DNA of 64,000 nt from Bacillus sp. NTK071 (GCF_017303315.1 NZ_JAFKOI010000012.1:39558-103557); one strand, 5' to 3'. Shown: positions 53,901-60,590, counted from the first letter of the stretch. The notes: generated by a model not told the origin, from the sequence alone. Numbers and translations: made by a program.

Positions 53901-56442
53901 CACGCGGTGTATCGTGTGAACCCATTAAGTTCATAAGAGCATGGAAGGCTTCTTCAGGATAATCTTCTTGCACAGCCATCAACTGCTCGTCAGTGCTAGC
54001 AGCATTCCCATTCTTCAAAAAGTTGAGAATCGCTCCTTCAAAACGATAGTTCATGACGGAATCATATTGATCCCCAAGGAAGTATTTAGATGCATCGTCC
54101 CAGATCTCTCCAAGGATAAGCGGCTCTTCTCCTTCTTTCAATGTAGCCCCTTCACCAGCGATCTCTTCTGATTTCAGTTCTTTACGGAACTCACGCCAGA
54201 ATTCCATATCCACTTCATTTGCTACATCAAGACGCCAGCCAGAAGCACCGTTTGTTAACCACGATTTCGAAGCTGAGTCTTTGTCGTACATAATGTAATC
54301 CGAGAACTTCTTGTTGTTCAATTCGCTTTCATAGTCAACGGCTTCTCCATCAACACTCTTGATTTCTGGAAGAGAGTCATAGCCCCACCAAGCTTGATAA
54401 TCATAGCGTTCGTTGCCTTTTTCATCGACTACTTTCTCATTCTTAATGTTGAACCAGTTATGGAAGCCATACTCATCGTTAAACGTCTGGCCTTCCTTTT
54501 CAAGTTGTTTACGTGCTTCTGTTTTTGCTTCATCTTCTTTTAAACCTTCATCATTCATTAAGTCATAAATGCGAGACCAGTATTCATATGCACCTACAAC
54601 ATCGTATTTGCCATATCGGTCAAAATAGATAGAGTCATCTCCAACATGGTTGAATACGCCATCCATAATTAAGTGCATATCACGCTTTTCAAGTTCATCT
54701 GTAAACGCTTTAAATTCTTCTGGCGTTCCAAACATAGGGTCAATTGATTTCCAATCTGATGCATCATATTTATGATTCGATGCCGCTGCAGCAATTGGAT
54801 TCAAGTAAAGCGTGTTAACACCAAGTGATTGAATGTAATCTAGTTTGTCCTGAATTCCTTTCACGTCACCGCCAAAGAAATCATTGCTCCAGAACCCATC
54901 TCCTTCATATCCAGGCTGATCTTCGAGCCTCGGGTTATCCGGAAGTTCGCCCCATTCCTGATGCTCGATTGGCTCAGGACCTCTAGCATTTTTCTTTGCA
55001 TCATCGTTCTCTTCATTTCCGTTATGAAAGCGATCCGGGAAAATTTGATACACGACAGCTTCTTTCATCCAATCAGGCGTTTCAAACCCTGGATCGAATA
55101 CTGTCAGTTGATACAATTCAGCATTCGCATCGACTGCTTTACCAGCTGCACCTTGCTTCGTATCTTCGCCGTACTCTGCTTTCGCTGAGCCATCACGTAC
55201 GATAAATTTGTACCCGTAAAGACCTTTCTCATCAGGTGTTACATCAGCTTCCCAGAAATCCCTACCGTCTGCTGTTGCTGCCTTTTCCATCGGTACAAGC
55301 TTGCTCGTTCCTGTATTTTGATTCTTCAAGTACAAATCCGCTCTTGTTAAATCATCTTTCTTTGATGCAAGTCGGATTGTCACTTTCTTGCCTACTTGTA
55401 CAGCACCAAATGGAGCACGGTAAGCTTCTTCCCATGAATTATGTAGAAGACTCGCTTTTGCAACTGCACCATCAGAACCTTTTGCACTGTAATCCGTGCT
55501 TACTTCTTTCGTATCTGCATTGAAAAAGAACGTCATATCCGTTTTCTCCAACACATTTAATTTCGCATTATCTGCCGGATAATCATCGCCCCATTCATTT
55601 CCGAGTACGATTTTGAAATCATATTTCCCCTTTGGAACACTTGCAGTATAAGAGTAAATATTATCAAAGTTATCATCAGTTAAAAGCGCTGTCGACTTTT
55701 CAGGGCTCCATTCAGGTCCTGCATCAATCGCAGGTTGAATTGAACCAACTAATCTAGGCTGCTTTTCATTTGAAATTGGTGTGTATGTTGTTGAATTCGC
55801 CACCGCATGTGTTCCATCATGATAGTAGAACGTTACTTTAGTAGCTTCTGAGAGTGATAGTTTAAAATTGTTAGCCCCATCACCGTAACTCTCTCCCCAT
55901 GACTGATTAATTGCGATTTTGTACTCGTAATTCCCTTTTGGAAGTTCAGCCGTTAGTTCATAGAATCCATTACCTTTTGCTTTCATAACGGTTTCTTCTG
56001 CTGCAGGATCCCATTCCTTCTCTGCACCCATTTCGTCCTGCAAATCTCCAGCAAGTGTCACGATTCTTTCAGACGATGGCTCACCGATCGTAAATATACT
56101 ATTATCGTTTCCATTTGGATTTGCCGGATCTTTCATCCATTCATCCCCCACGATAAATTTATATTGATGCTGACCATCTGACAAATCATCAACCGTTAAA
56201 CGCCAGACATTGTTTTCTCCTTTTTCAAGTGGAAGAGCTCCATCCTGCCAGTTCGTAAAATCACCAGCAACAAGCACCTTGCTTTCGCTCCCATCTCCTT
56301 CATAAACAAACGTTGCGCTCGATCCATCAATAACCGGGCTTGGTTCCGCCGCTTTTGCACCTGGTATAGCACCAGCTAAAAGCTGCATAACAAGGACGAT
56401 AACAAGTGACAGTGAAAGTTTTCTTCGATTACGCCGTTTCAT
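50914..56442 (-). CDS. wall-bound amylopullulanase / alpha-glucan hydrolase (GH13) with CWB2 repeats
   Basis: 1842 residues from ATG 56442 (GAGGGGG upstream; the frame to 56520 is rejected). Order: signal peptide (about 1-32, GAKAA); a glycogen/starch-binding-like domain (GDFTNWQDGALPLEKGENNVW); two homologous X25-like beta domains (about 125-325); a GH13 N-domain; GH13 catalytic core (about 455-1000) with DGVFNHVG, GWRLDVANE (nucleophile), LGEIWDD (acid/base) and MGSHDTPR; FN3-like domains; a starch-binding-like domain (about 1370-1500, VTMPGDQNGWST); a further beta domain; and three CWB2 repeats (about the last 290). It hydrolyses alpha-1,4 and probably alpha-1,6 bonds of starch or pullulan at the cell surface. 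Two cre sites upstream indicate CcpA control, shared with the amylase at 22861. Confidence 0.92.
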   Translation of the reverse strand: MKRRNRRKLSLSLVIVLVMQLLAGAIPGAKAAEPSPVIDGSSATFVYEGDGSESKVLVAGDFTNWQDGALPLEKGENNVWRLTVDDLSDGQHQYKFIVGDEWMKDPANPNGNDNSIFTIGEPSSERIVTLAGDLQDEMGAEKEWDPAAEETVMKAKGNGFYELTAELPKGNYEYKIAINQSWGESYGDGANNFKLSLSEATKVTFYYHDGTHAVANSTTYTPISNEKQPRLVGSIQPAIDAGPEWSPEKSTALLTDDNFDNIYSYTASVPKGKYDFKIVLGNEWGDDYPADNAKLNVLEKTDMTFFFNADTKEVSTDYSAKGSDGAVAKASLLHNSWEEAYRAPFGAVQVGKKVTIRLASKKDDLTRADLYLKNQNTGTSKLVPMEKAATADGRDFWEADVTPDEKGLYGYKFIVRDGSAKAEYGEDTKQGAAGKAVDANAELYQLTVFDPGFETPDWMKEAVVYQIFPDRFHNGNEENDDAKKNARGPEPIEHQEWGELPDNPRLEDQPGYEGDGFWSNDFFGGDVKGIQDKLDYIQSLGVNTLYLNPIAAAASNHKYDASDWKSIDPMFGTPEEFKAFTDELEKRDMHLIMDGVFNHVGDDSIYFDRYGKYDVVGAYEYWSRIYDLMNDEGLKEDEAKTEARKQLEKEGQTFNDEYGFHNWFNIKNEKVVDEKGNERYDYQAWWGYDSLPEIKSVDGEAVDYESELNNKKFSDYIMYDKDSASKSWLTNGASGWRLDVANEVDMEFWREFRKELKSEEIAGEGATLKEGEEPLILGEIWDDASKYFLGDQYDSVMNYRFEGAILNFLKNGNAASTDEQLMAVQEDYPEEAFHALMNLMGSHDTPRAIYVLGGGTDSYERAEFDPKYDHELGVKRLKLAAVLQMGYPGAPTIYYGDEAGVSGSKDPDDRRTYPWGDENADLVKHYQDAGAVRTANADLLAYGDLTTLHAEGDVYAFARTSNDGAAVIAVNRGSKAQTLELNVDDVLLNNIAFTDGLAKDYHATVKDGKVNVTIPAMTGRMLIADNGQSFERPNAVSELKATAGEGSATLSWKGDAKQYKVYKSTLQGAMYEEVTVTDQKSITIDKLTNGQSYFFAVTAVDGDGNESLKVETTEASIPHIEWKDGKYEITPVTALDDQVLDLSKTFAIEGSVKIEGATESGLAEGLIAKLQVKQGDGDWTEKQATYTGQDGEKDAYNGFKADFRPIEKGVYTYRLAYSTDRGATWKTTNTEEVKLTQNEDDVKAPADAVKLDVPMQESGQVTLNWALEGADNPYLLAIERNGETVELLEGADAVSYTDFAVENGKTYKYRVVAYDQAGNQTASNEVSVTPDIVMVDVTFKVHAPDYTPLSAKVTMPGDQNGWSTSAWEMSRNGAVSPDWELKKSFPEGTNLTYKYTKGESWDQEGLADHTRNDKSDDDVSFYGYGAEGTDLKVTVTNQGGNKMVVEDEIYRWIDMPLVVNSPENGAVIEGDKVTFKGNAIKEGDLTINGEKVKVNDDMTFTHEVTLKNGENEIPVSIAPSEENKSEIFNNDGGAIAKNTKEYTWKVTSNAGEPEPKEPVRLFGDDRYATAVEISKEGWDQADTVVIARGDNFADALAGAPLAYKLDAPILLTREKGLEKSVKDEIKRLGAKKAIILGGTSAVPKFIAYQLEGMDLKVQRIYGQDRFETAANIQASLGGSPDKAVIANGMNFPDALAAASYAAENGYPILFAKKDEVPKATKLALRSVDGTIVAGGEAVINKKVFGSLPDAKRYAGENRFGTAASIATELNSSKKVFISTGMDFADALTGSVLAAKQDAAMLLVKPDKMPTETAEALKKLEADTFTILGGTNAVSDGVVEKLK

Positions 56443-56474
56443 TCTTTTCCCCCTCTTAAATAAATACCTACCTG

Positions 56475-56488
56475 TGGAAACGTTTGCA
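56475..56488. promoter_or_regulatory. cre site 1 upstream of amylopullulanase
   Basis: TGGAAACGTTTGCA (complement TGCAAACGTTTCCA) fits the cre core on the complementary strand; 33 bases upstream of the start codon. Confidence 0.75.
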
Positions 56489-56558
56489 CACTTTCGCAAA
56501 AGGAAGGAAACCGCTTGCACAAATTAAATAAAAAATAAGCGAGTCTTTTCCGAGAGTA

Positions 56559-56572
56559 AGCAAACGCTTTCA
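56559..56572. promoter_or_regulatory. cre site 2 upstream of amylopullulanase
   Basis: AGCAAACGCTTTCA (complement TGAAAGCGTTTGCT) fits the cre core and differs from the amylase cre (24427) only in the last base. A weaker cre-like GGAAACCGCTTGCA lies at 56506-56519. Confidence 0.8.
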
Positions 56573-56627
56573 CGATCTATTTTGCCACAGTAATTGGAAA
56601 GAATCAACTTATTTTTGTTAAATTGTG

Positions 56628-57014
56628 CTACTTTTCATATAATTCGATCGGAAGACCATCTGGATCTGCAAAAAAGGTAAAACGCTTATTTGTTAAATCA
56701 TCTACTCGTATGTCTTCAAGTGATTCAATGCCCTTCTTTATAAGCTCATTCACAGCGTCATCTAGATCATCTACTTCAAAAGCAAGGTGTCTTAACCCTT
56801 GTGCCTCTGGATAGCTAGGTCTCTCGGGTGCATTCGGAAAAGAAAATAATTCGATTCTCGTATGCTTTCCTACAGCAAGGTCAAGCTTATAAGAATTTCG
56901 CTCCTTACGATACGTTTCTTCTATTATATGTAGTCCAAGCGTTTCAACATAAAAAGACTTTGAGCGTACATAGTCTGAACAAATAATCGCTACGTGGTGC
57001 AACTTAGTAAACAT
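56628..57014 (-). CDS. VOC/glyoxalase-fold protein
   Basis: 128 residues from ATG 57014, the family's usual length (SMU1112c/YaeR-like). GAGAGGTGAT lies upstream; longer starts overlap the ribosome site. It opens MFTKLHHVAIICSDYVRSKSFYVETLGL and ends RFTFFADPDGLPIELYE. The metal-ligand positions His (LHHVAI), Glu (IELF), His (LRHLAFEV) and Glu (IELYE) are all present. Substrate unknown. Confidence 0.85.
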   Translation of the reverse strand: MFTKLHHVAIICSDYVRSKSFYVETLGLHIIEETYRKERNSYKLDLAVGKHTRIELFSFPNAPERPSYPEAQGLRHLAFEVDDLDDAVNELIKKGIESLEDIRVDDLTNKRFTFFADPDGLPIELYEK

Positions 57015-57067
57015 TCCCATCACCTCTCGTTTAACGATACTAACGCTCATCATATCCGTCAATAAGA

Positions 57068-57088
57068 AACCCGACAAGATGTCGGGTT
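57068..57088 (-). terminator. intrinsic terminator of the SDR gene
   Basis: AACCCGAC/GTCGGGTT has 8-bp arms, followed on the minus strand by TCTTATTG. It lies between the SDR stop (57098) and the VOC gene start. Confidence 0.75.
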
Positions 57089-57097
57089 CATGCGCGA

Positions 57098-57865
57098 TTA
57101 TAATAGAGATTCCGCCCCATCAACGTACATCGCTGTACCTGTCACGTGACTGGAGGCATCTGAAGCGAGGAAGTAAACAACATCCGCCACTTGTTCAGGA
57201 CTTCCGGATTTGTGCTCAAGTGGATGACTCCCTTCAGGATACTTAACTGGTATTTCAATTTCCTTCACGCTGCTTTTTTTATGAGTATTTTGATCAATAT
57301 TCGTATCAATTGCACCTGGACAGATGGCATTCACTCGAATATGATACTGTGCGAGCTCAAGCGCTGCCATTTTCATAAATGCTACCTGGCCCGCTTTCGA
57401 TGTGCTGTATGCCGACATTCCGAAATTAGAAAAAGTTCGATTGCCATTTATTGAGCTTGTAATAATAATGCTGCCACCGTTTTCTTTCATATAAGGAATG
57501 CTATGCTTTACCATTAGAAAGGTGCTTCTCAAATTTGTATGAATCGTTTGATCCCAATCTTCCACTTTCATTTCTTCAATCGAATTTAACGTGCCATTAA
57601 TGCCAGCATTATTGAAGAGAACATCAATACGACCCCATTCTTGTTTAACGGTTGTCAGTGCTGTTCTAACTCGTTCTTCGTCTGACACATCAACATCTAA
57701 TACAAAGGCTTCCCCGCCATTCCTAACAATCTCCTCTTTAACGCGCTCTGCACGATCCTCTTTCAAATCAAGTAAACAAACGCGCATGCCTTGTTGCGCG
57801 AATCGCTTTGCTGTTGCTTCTCCTATTCCAGATCCACCACCAGTAATAACTGCAACCTTCGTCAT
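57098..57865 (-). CDS. short-chain dehydrogenase/reductase
   Basis: 255 residues from ATG 57865 (AAGGAGG upstream). Classical SDR features: TGGGSGIG cofactor loop (about residues 8-15), DVDVSDEER, LFNNAGING, catalytic Ser in IITSSING, YxxxK as YSTSKAGQ (about 151-155), and the C-terminal SDASSHVTGTAMYVDGA. Asp after the second beta strand (CLLDLKED) points to NAD rather than NADP. Substrate unknown. Confidence 0.9.
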   Translation of the reverse strand: MTKVAVITGGGSGIGEATAKRFAQQGMRVCLLDLKEDRAERVKEEIVRNGGEAFVLDVDVSDEERVRTALTTVKQEWGRIDVLFNNAGINGTLNSIEEMKVEDWDQTIHTNLRSTFLMVKHSIPYMKENGGSIIITSSINGNRTFSNFGMSAYSTSKAGQVAFMKMAALELAQYHIRVNAICPGAIDTNIDQNTHKKSSVKEIEIPVKYPEGSHPLEHKSGSPEQVADVVYFLASDASSHVTGTAMYVDGAESLL

Positions 57866-57930
57866 ATGTACGTCCTCCTTTTTTCTGTCTATACCCGATA
57901 CTCCCTTCATTTAAGACTGCTAAAAAAAGA

Positions 57931-57952
57931 AAAGACCTTCTGCAAGGTCTTT
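57931..57952 (-). terminator. intrinsic terminator overlapping the lipoprotein stop
   Basis: AAAGACCTT-ctgc-AAGGTCTTT, followed on the minus strand by TCTTTTTTT. The stop codon at 57951-57953 is at the base of the stem. Confidence 0.85.
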
Positions 57953-58247
57953 AATTCTGATCTTCCGTTTCATCACTCGGCTGTTCTTCATTTTTATCCA
58001 TATGGTCTTCATCCATATTTCCATCTTCGTCTTGATCGCCTTCTTTTGATCCATCTTCATTCATACTATCATCATCTTCTTCATCGATTGTTCCCTTGTC
58101 TTCGTTTATGTTCTCTTCATCTTTTTGGGACTCATCTTGCATCTCTGGATCTTCCACAGGACCTTCTTCCTCATCAGCATCAGAGCATCCTGCTACGATT
58201 CCAACGGCAAGCATAATCGTGAGCAGTGACGATAACCACTTTCTCAT
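57951..58247 (-). CDS. small, very acidic lipoprotein
   Basis: 98 residues. Lipoprotein signal with lipobox VAGC (Cys about residue 21), then a tail made almost entirely of Asp, Glu, Asn, Gln and Lys (DEEEGPVEDPEMQDESQKDEEN...), certainly disordered. AGGAGGAAAAAAG precedes ATG 58247. Similar acidic lipoproteins are common in Bacillaceae; no function is assigned. Confidence 0.75.
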   Translation of the reverse strand: MRKWLSSLLTIMLAVGIVAGCSDADEEEGPVEDPEMQDESQKDEENINEDKGTIDEEDDDSMNEDGSKEGDQDEDGNMDEDHMDKNEEQPSDETEDQN

Positions 58248-58427
58248 ACTTTTTTCCTCCTAGTAGGTTGTAATGGTATTCTTGCCAAATATCAGCCAAC
58301 TATTCGGTTTCATATGAGAAGCTGATGAGTTTCACAAAAGAAGTTATAAAAAATGTTATTTATTACAAATTCCAACACATTTTTCACTTTCCTTGAACTA
58401 TGATAGGTATAGCGATTAAAACATCCT

Positions 58428-58526
58428 CCAGCATAAAGGCAACCTTTCTGAAAAGAAATGGACGCAAAGTATACAGATCTAAGGAAGTGGAGGAGTCAAG
58501 ACTTCTATGATGGCTGTACTATCTGG
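58428..58526 (+). ncRNA. probable cyclic-di-GMP class I (GEMM-I) riboswitch in the sinI leader
   Basis: In order: P1 5' strand CCAG; GCATAAAGGCAACC (compare consensus GCACAGGGCAAACC); a hairpin TTTCT-GAAA-AGAAA capped by a GNRA tetraloop; the conserved GGACGCAAAG; GTATACAG pairing with CTGTAC; receptor-type ATCTAAGG; a variable GAAGT/ACTTC hairpin; ATGATGGCTGTAC; and P1 3' strand CTGG. This order is that of GEMM-I RNAs. The aptamer ends about 10 bases before the sinI ribosome site AAGGAGG, with no terminator between, so translational control is the likely output. Alignment suggests that the G that contacts c-di-GMP is kept. Not folded or searched. Confidence 0.75.
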
Positions 58527-58545
58527 AAAATTTACAAGGAGGATT

Positions 58546-58668
58546 ATGATGGAGGTACATACAAAAGAAAAGCTTGATGAGGACTGGATTGAGCTGATCA
58601 AGGAGGCAAAAAAGCTTGGTTTAACAGTTGAAGAGGTACATGCCTTTCTTCAAGAAGAAAGCAAATAA
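58546..58668 (+). CDS. sinI: SinI anti-repressor
   Basis: 40 residues (39 if ATG 58549 is used; AAGGAGG is 3 or 6 bases upstream). Sequence core EKLDEDWIELIKEAKKLGLTVEEVHAFL matches SinI: a single amphipathic helix-turn-helix that displaces one SinR monomer from the SinR dimer. In B. subtilis SinI, made under Spo0A control, relieves repression of biofilm matrix genes. Here its leader carries a probable c-di-GMP riboswitch. A strong terminator (58679-58708) separates it from sinR. Confidence 0.9.
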   Translation: MMEVHTKEKLDEDWIELIKEAKKLGLTVEEVHAFLQEESK

Positions 58669-58678
58669 GAAGACGAAC

Positions 58679-58708
58679 AAAAGCGACGATACATTTTGTC
58701 GCTTTTGT
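58679..58708 (+). terminator. terminator between sinI and sinR
   Basis: AAAAGCGAC/GTCGCTTTT, 9-bp arms, followed by GTTCTATTT; it separates sinI and sinR transcription. Confidence 0.85.
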
Positions 58709-58725
58709 TCTATTTACGGAACAAA
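58704..58725. promoter_or_regulatory. palindromic operator over the sinR promoter
   Basis: TTTGTTC-tatttacg-GAACAAA. GTTCT-type half-sites are those bound by SinR. The centre contains TTTACG (58713-58718), a -35 candidate 17 bases before TATACT (58736-58741). Binding would block RNA polymerase. Confidence 0.7.
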
Positions 58726-58787
58726 TACATACTGGTATACTTATGAATAACAGAGAATTTTGTCAAGGGCATCGGAGGGATCGATAA

Positions 58788-59123
58788 ATGATAGGTGAAG
58801 AAGTTAAGAAATACCGATTACGAAAAGGGTTATCACTTTCAGAATTAGCAGAACGAGCGAATGTCGCGAAATCGTATTTGAGTTCCATCGAACGCAATAT
58901 TCAATCGAACCCTTCAATACAATTCCTTGATAAAATATCCAACGTACTTGATGTTTCCGTTGAAGTTTTGCTTCAAGGCAATGATTCGATTCATCAGACT
59001 GACTTAGACTCAGATTGGAAAAAACTTGTGAAAGAAGCAATGGAGTCTGGGGTTAGCAAAGATCAATTCAGGGAGTTTTTGGAGTTTAACAAATGGCGTG
59101 CTAAACAAGGGTCCGATCAATAG
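58788..59123 (+). CDS. sinR: SinR biofilm master repressor
   Basis: 111 residues, the B. subtilis SinR length. N-terminal XRE-type HTH (MIGEEVKKYRLRKGLSLSELAERANVAKSYLSSIERN), linker, and C-terminal SinI-interacting hairpin (DSDWKKLVKEAMESGVSKDQFREFLEFNKW). It represses matrix operons by binding GTTCT-type sites and is antagonised by SinI. CGGAGGG precedes ATG 58788. The promoter at 58713-58741 is overlapped by a palindromic SinR-type operator, so autorepression is predicted. Confidence 0.93.
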   Translation: MIGEEVKKYRLRKGLSLSELAERANVAKSYLSSIERNIQSNPSIQFLDKISNVLDVSVEVLLQGNDSIHQTDLDSDWKKLVKEAMESGVSKDQFREFLEFNKWRAKQGSDQ

Positions 59124-59132
59124 AATTGATTC

Positions 59133-59158
59133 AAGAGCCTATTTGACGGCTCTTTTTT
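59133..59158 (+). terminator. sinR terminator
   Basis: AAGAGCC/GGCTCTT with TTTT immediately after. It overlaps the stop of the convergent gene at 59157 by two bases. Confidence 0.85.
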
Positions 59159-59483
59159 ATTTACCTATATAGGAAAGTAAAAGTAGCCAGTAGCCATGGA
59201 GACATAATAAAAACGTATAAATAATGGAAGCAACACTTAAAAGAATGCTTACGGAAACAGATCTAATCTGCTTGTGTAAGAATAAAAAACTAAGTAAGAG
59301 TAGGGAAATACCCGCTTTATAAAATAGAAAAGCAAGAGGATGAAATTCATACATTGATCTCATGAAGGGATTTACTTCTTCAATCCACCCGTTCTCTAGT
59401 CCCCAGAACGTAACAAAGCCATCAAGCAGGTTACAGCACCCTAAATAAATGACAAGAAATCGAAACGTCGACTTATCCTTCAT
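59157..59483 (-). CDS. small DUF5658-like membrane protein
   Basis: 108 residues with three or four hydrophobic helices: FLVIYLGCCNLLDGFVTFWGLENGWIEEVNPFMRSM has the LD..xT...L..G..EE.NP.M pattern that I recognise from DUF5658 membrane proteins. Overlaps the preceding gene by 4 bases (ATGA), so it is translationally coupled. It is the third gene of the operon headed by the second sinI-like gene. The function is unknown. Confidence 0.7.
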   Translation of the reverse strand: MKDKSTFRFLVIYLGCCNLLDGFVTFWGLENGWIEEVNPFMRSMYEFHPLAFLFYKAGISLLLLSFLFLHKQIRSVSVSILLSVASIIYTFLLCLHGYWLLLLSYIGK

Positions 59484-59743
59484 TCTAGATGAGGAGATAT
59501 CTTCTGATTCTTAATGATTTCACCTAAGTCGGAATATAGTTTTTGTTCATCCCGCATCATTCCCCTGATATCCTGTTCCTTCTTCTCAAATGAGTTTATC
59601 TTTTTTAATATCAAAGATAATTCACATTTCCCTTTGTACTCATCATTAATATAAAGTCTAGCCAGCCGTTGATTTATTGCGATGACTTTAATTCTTTTTC
59701 CTAGAATATACGATACAAACGTATTTTCACCTAACCGAATCAT
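59480..59743 (-). CDS. hypothetical protein between SinI-like and DUF5658-like genes
   Basis: 87 residues; not recognised. A beta-rich N-terminus (MIRLGENTFVSYILGKRIKVIAINQRLARLYINDEYKGK) is followed by a charged helix of about 40 residues (LSLILKKINSFEKKEQDIRGMMRDEQKLYSDLGEIIKNQ). AAGGAGG lies at good spacing before ATG 59743. It starts 12 bases after the second sinI-like gene and overlaps the membrane protein gene by 4 bases. Confidence 0.65.
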   Translation of the reverse strand: MIRLGENTFVSYILGKRIKVIAINQRLARLYINDEYKGKCELSLILKKINSFEKKEQDIRGMMRDEQKLYSDLGEIIKNQKISPHLE

Positions 59744-59755
59744 TTACATTCCTCC

Positions 59756-59878
59756 TTAATTTTTCGAGGAATTGGTTAGAAATTGCTTCACTTCCTCCTT
59801 TGATAACCCAAGTTTCTTTGCGATTGAAATAAGCGTTACCCATTCTTCGTCCAATTTTTCGTCAGTATACGTCCTCAT
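59756..59878 (-). CDS. second SinI-like anti-repressor
   Basis: 40 residues, MRTYTDEKLDEEWVTLIS... with IAKKLGLSKEEVKQFL. It aligns with SinI at 58546 over EKLDE[D/E]W..LI..AKKLGL..EEV..FL, so the SinR-binding helices are kept. ATG 59878 is preceded by AGGGGGATGGG. It is transcribed divergently from the second sinR-like gene and heads an operon with two membrane/unknown genes. Upstream is a perfect palindrome (59918-59940) with GTTCTTT half-sites. Confidence 0.85.
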   Translation of the reverse strand: MRTYTDEKLDEEWVTLISIAKKLGLSKEEVKQFLTNSSKN

Positions 59879-59917
59879 TCCCATCCCCCTTATATGATTC
59901 TCCAATAACCGACATTA

Positions 59918-59940
59918 ATAAAGAACGTTTTGTTCTTTAT
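59918..59940. promoter_or_regulatory. palindromic SinR-type operator before the second sinI-like gene
   Basis: ATAAAGAAC-gtttt-GTTCTTTAT: 9-bp perfect arms, each with the GTTCTTT SinR box, 40 bases upstream of the ATG at 59878. Confidence 0.75.
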
Positions 59941-60105
59941 TTAGAATGTACATCTAATATAGTATTATTTTGGAAGATAAAAAAGACTGAAAATTCATTG
60001 ATTTGGCTCATTTTGAACTTCATACCACTTGTATACTTACAAATACTCTATCTTTCTTAAATTTTCATTATTTACTTTATGCTATAAACTTTTAAAACCA
60101 TGACA

Positions 60106-60127
60106 ATCGTTCTGTTTACAGAACGAT
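60106..60127. promoter_or_regulatory. palindromic operator over the promoter of the second sinR-like gene
   Basis: ATCGTTCTGT-tt-ACAGAACGAT: 10-bp perfect arms. TTTACA (60115-60120) at its centre lies 17 bases before TAAAAT (60138-60143). A third half-site GTTCTTG follows at 60130-60136. The layout is the same as at 58704-58725. Confidence 0.78.
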
Positions 60128-60179
60128 GTGTTCTTGATAAAATTAATTTAATAAATAATGATAAAGTAGAGGTAAAGGG

Positions 60180-60512
60180 ATGATAGGGGAAAAAATTAAA
60201 CTTTATCGGAACCGAATGGGGTTATCATTAACGGAGTTAGCTAAACGTGCTGGAGTGGCCAAGTCATACCTCAGTTCAATTGAGCGCAATCAACAGGCTA
60301 ACCCATCGATTCACTTCCTTGAGAAGATAGCGGCAGAGCTTAAAGTTCCCATGGAAGTTTTTATCCTTGAAGAGGATATGGCAGAGCCTGCACTTGATAC
60401 AGAATGGAAGGAATTGATTGAAGAGGCTATGCGCTCTGGGATAACGAAAGAAGATTTTGCGGATTATTTAGAGTTTAAGAAATGGCAACTAAAACATAGC
60501 AAAGAGGATTGA
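60180..60512 (+). CDS. second SinR-like repressor
   Basis: 110 residues. HTH MIGEKIKLYRNRMGLSLTELAKRAGVAKSYLSSIERNQQANPS is almost the same as in SinR at 58788; the C-terminal hairpin (DTEWKELIEEAMRSGITKEDFADYLEFKKW) is also conserved. It could be a SlrR counterpart, though B. subtilis SlrR is longer (about 152 residues), or a duplicate SinR. The recognition helix AKSYLSSIER is identical, so both proteins should read the same DNA sites. Start 60180 follows AGAGGTAAAGGG. Terminator at 60511. Confidence 0.88.
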   Translation: MIGEKIKLYRNRMGLSLTELAKRAGVAKSYLSSIERNQQANPSIHFLEKIAAELKVPMEVFILEEDMAEPALDTEWKELIEEAMRSGITKEDFADYLEFKKWQLKHSKED

Positions 60513-60545
60513 AGCAGCCGGATCCCGCCCTGCTTCATTTTTTAT
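60511..60545 (+). terminator. terminator of the second sinR-like gene
   Basis: GAAGCAG/CTGCTTC with a 12-base loop, followed by ATTTTTTATTT. Confidence 0.75.
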
Positions 60546-60557
60546 TTACAAATAAAA

Positions 60558-60582
60558 ACTCCTGTCCAGTTGAGACAGGAGT
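60558..60582 (-). terminator. terminator of the small lipoprotein gene
   Basis: ACTCCTGTC/GACAGGAGT, 9-bp arms, followed on the minus strand by TTTTATTTG. Confidence 0.85.
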
Positions 60583-60590
60583 GGACGTTC

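Noticed and set aside
60180..60512. Firm naming of the second SinR-like gene as slrR
   Set aside because: It is 110 residues, like SinR itself, whereas B. subtilis SlrR is longer; orthology cannot be decided from this window.
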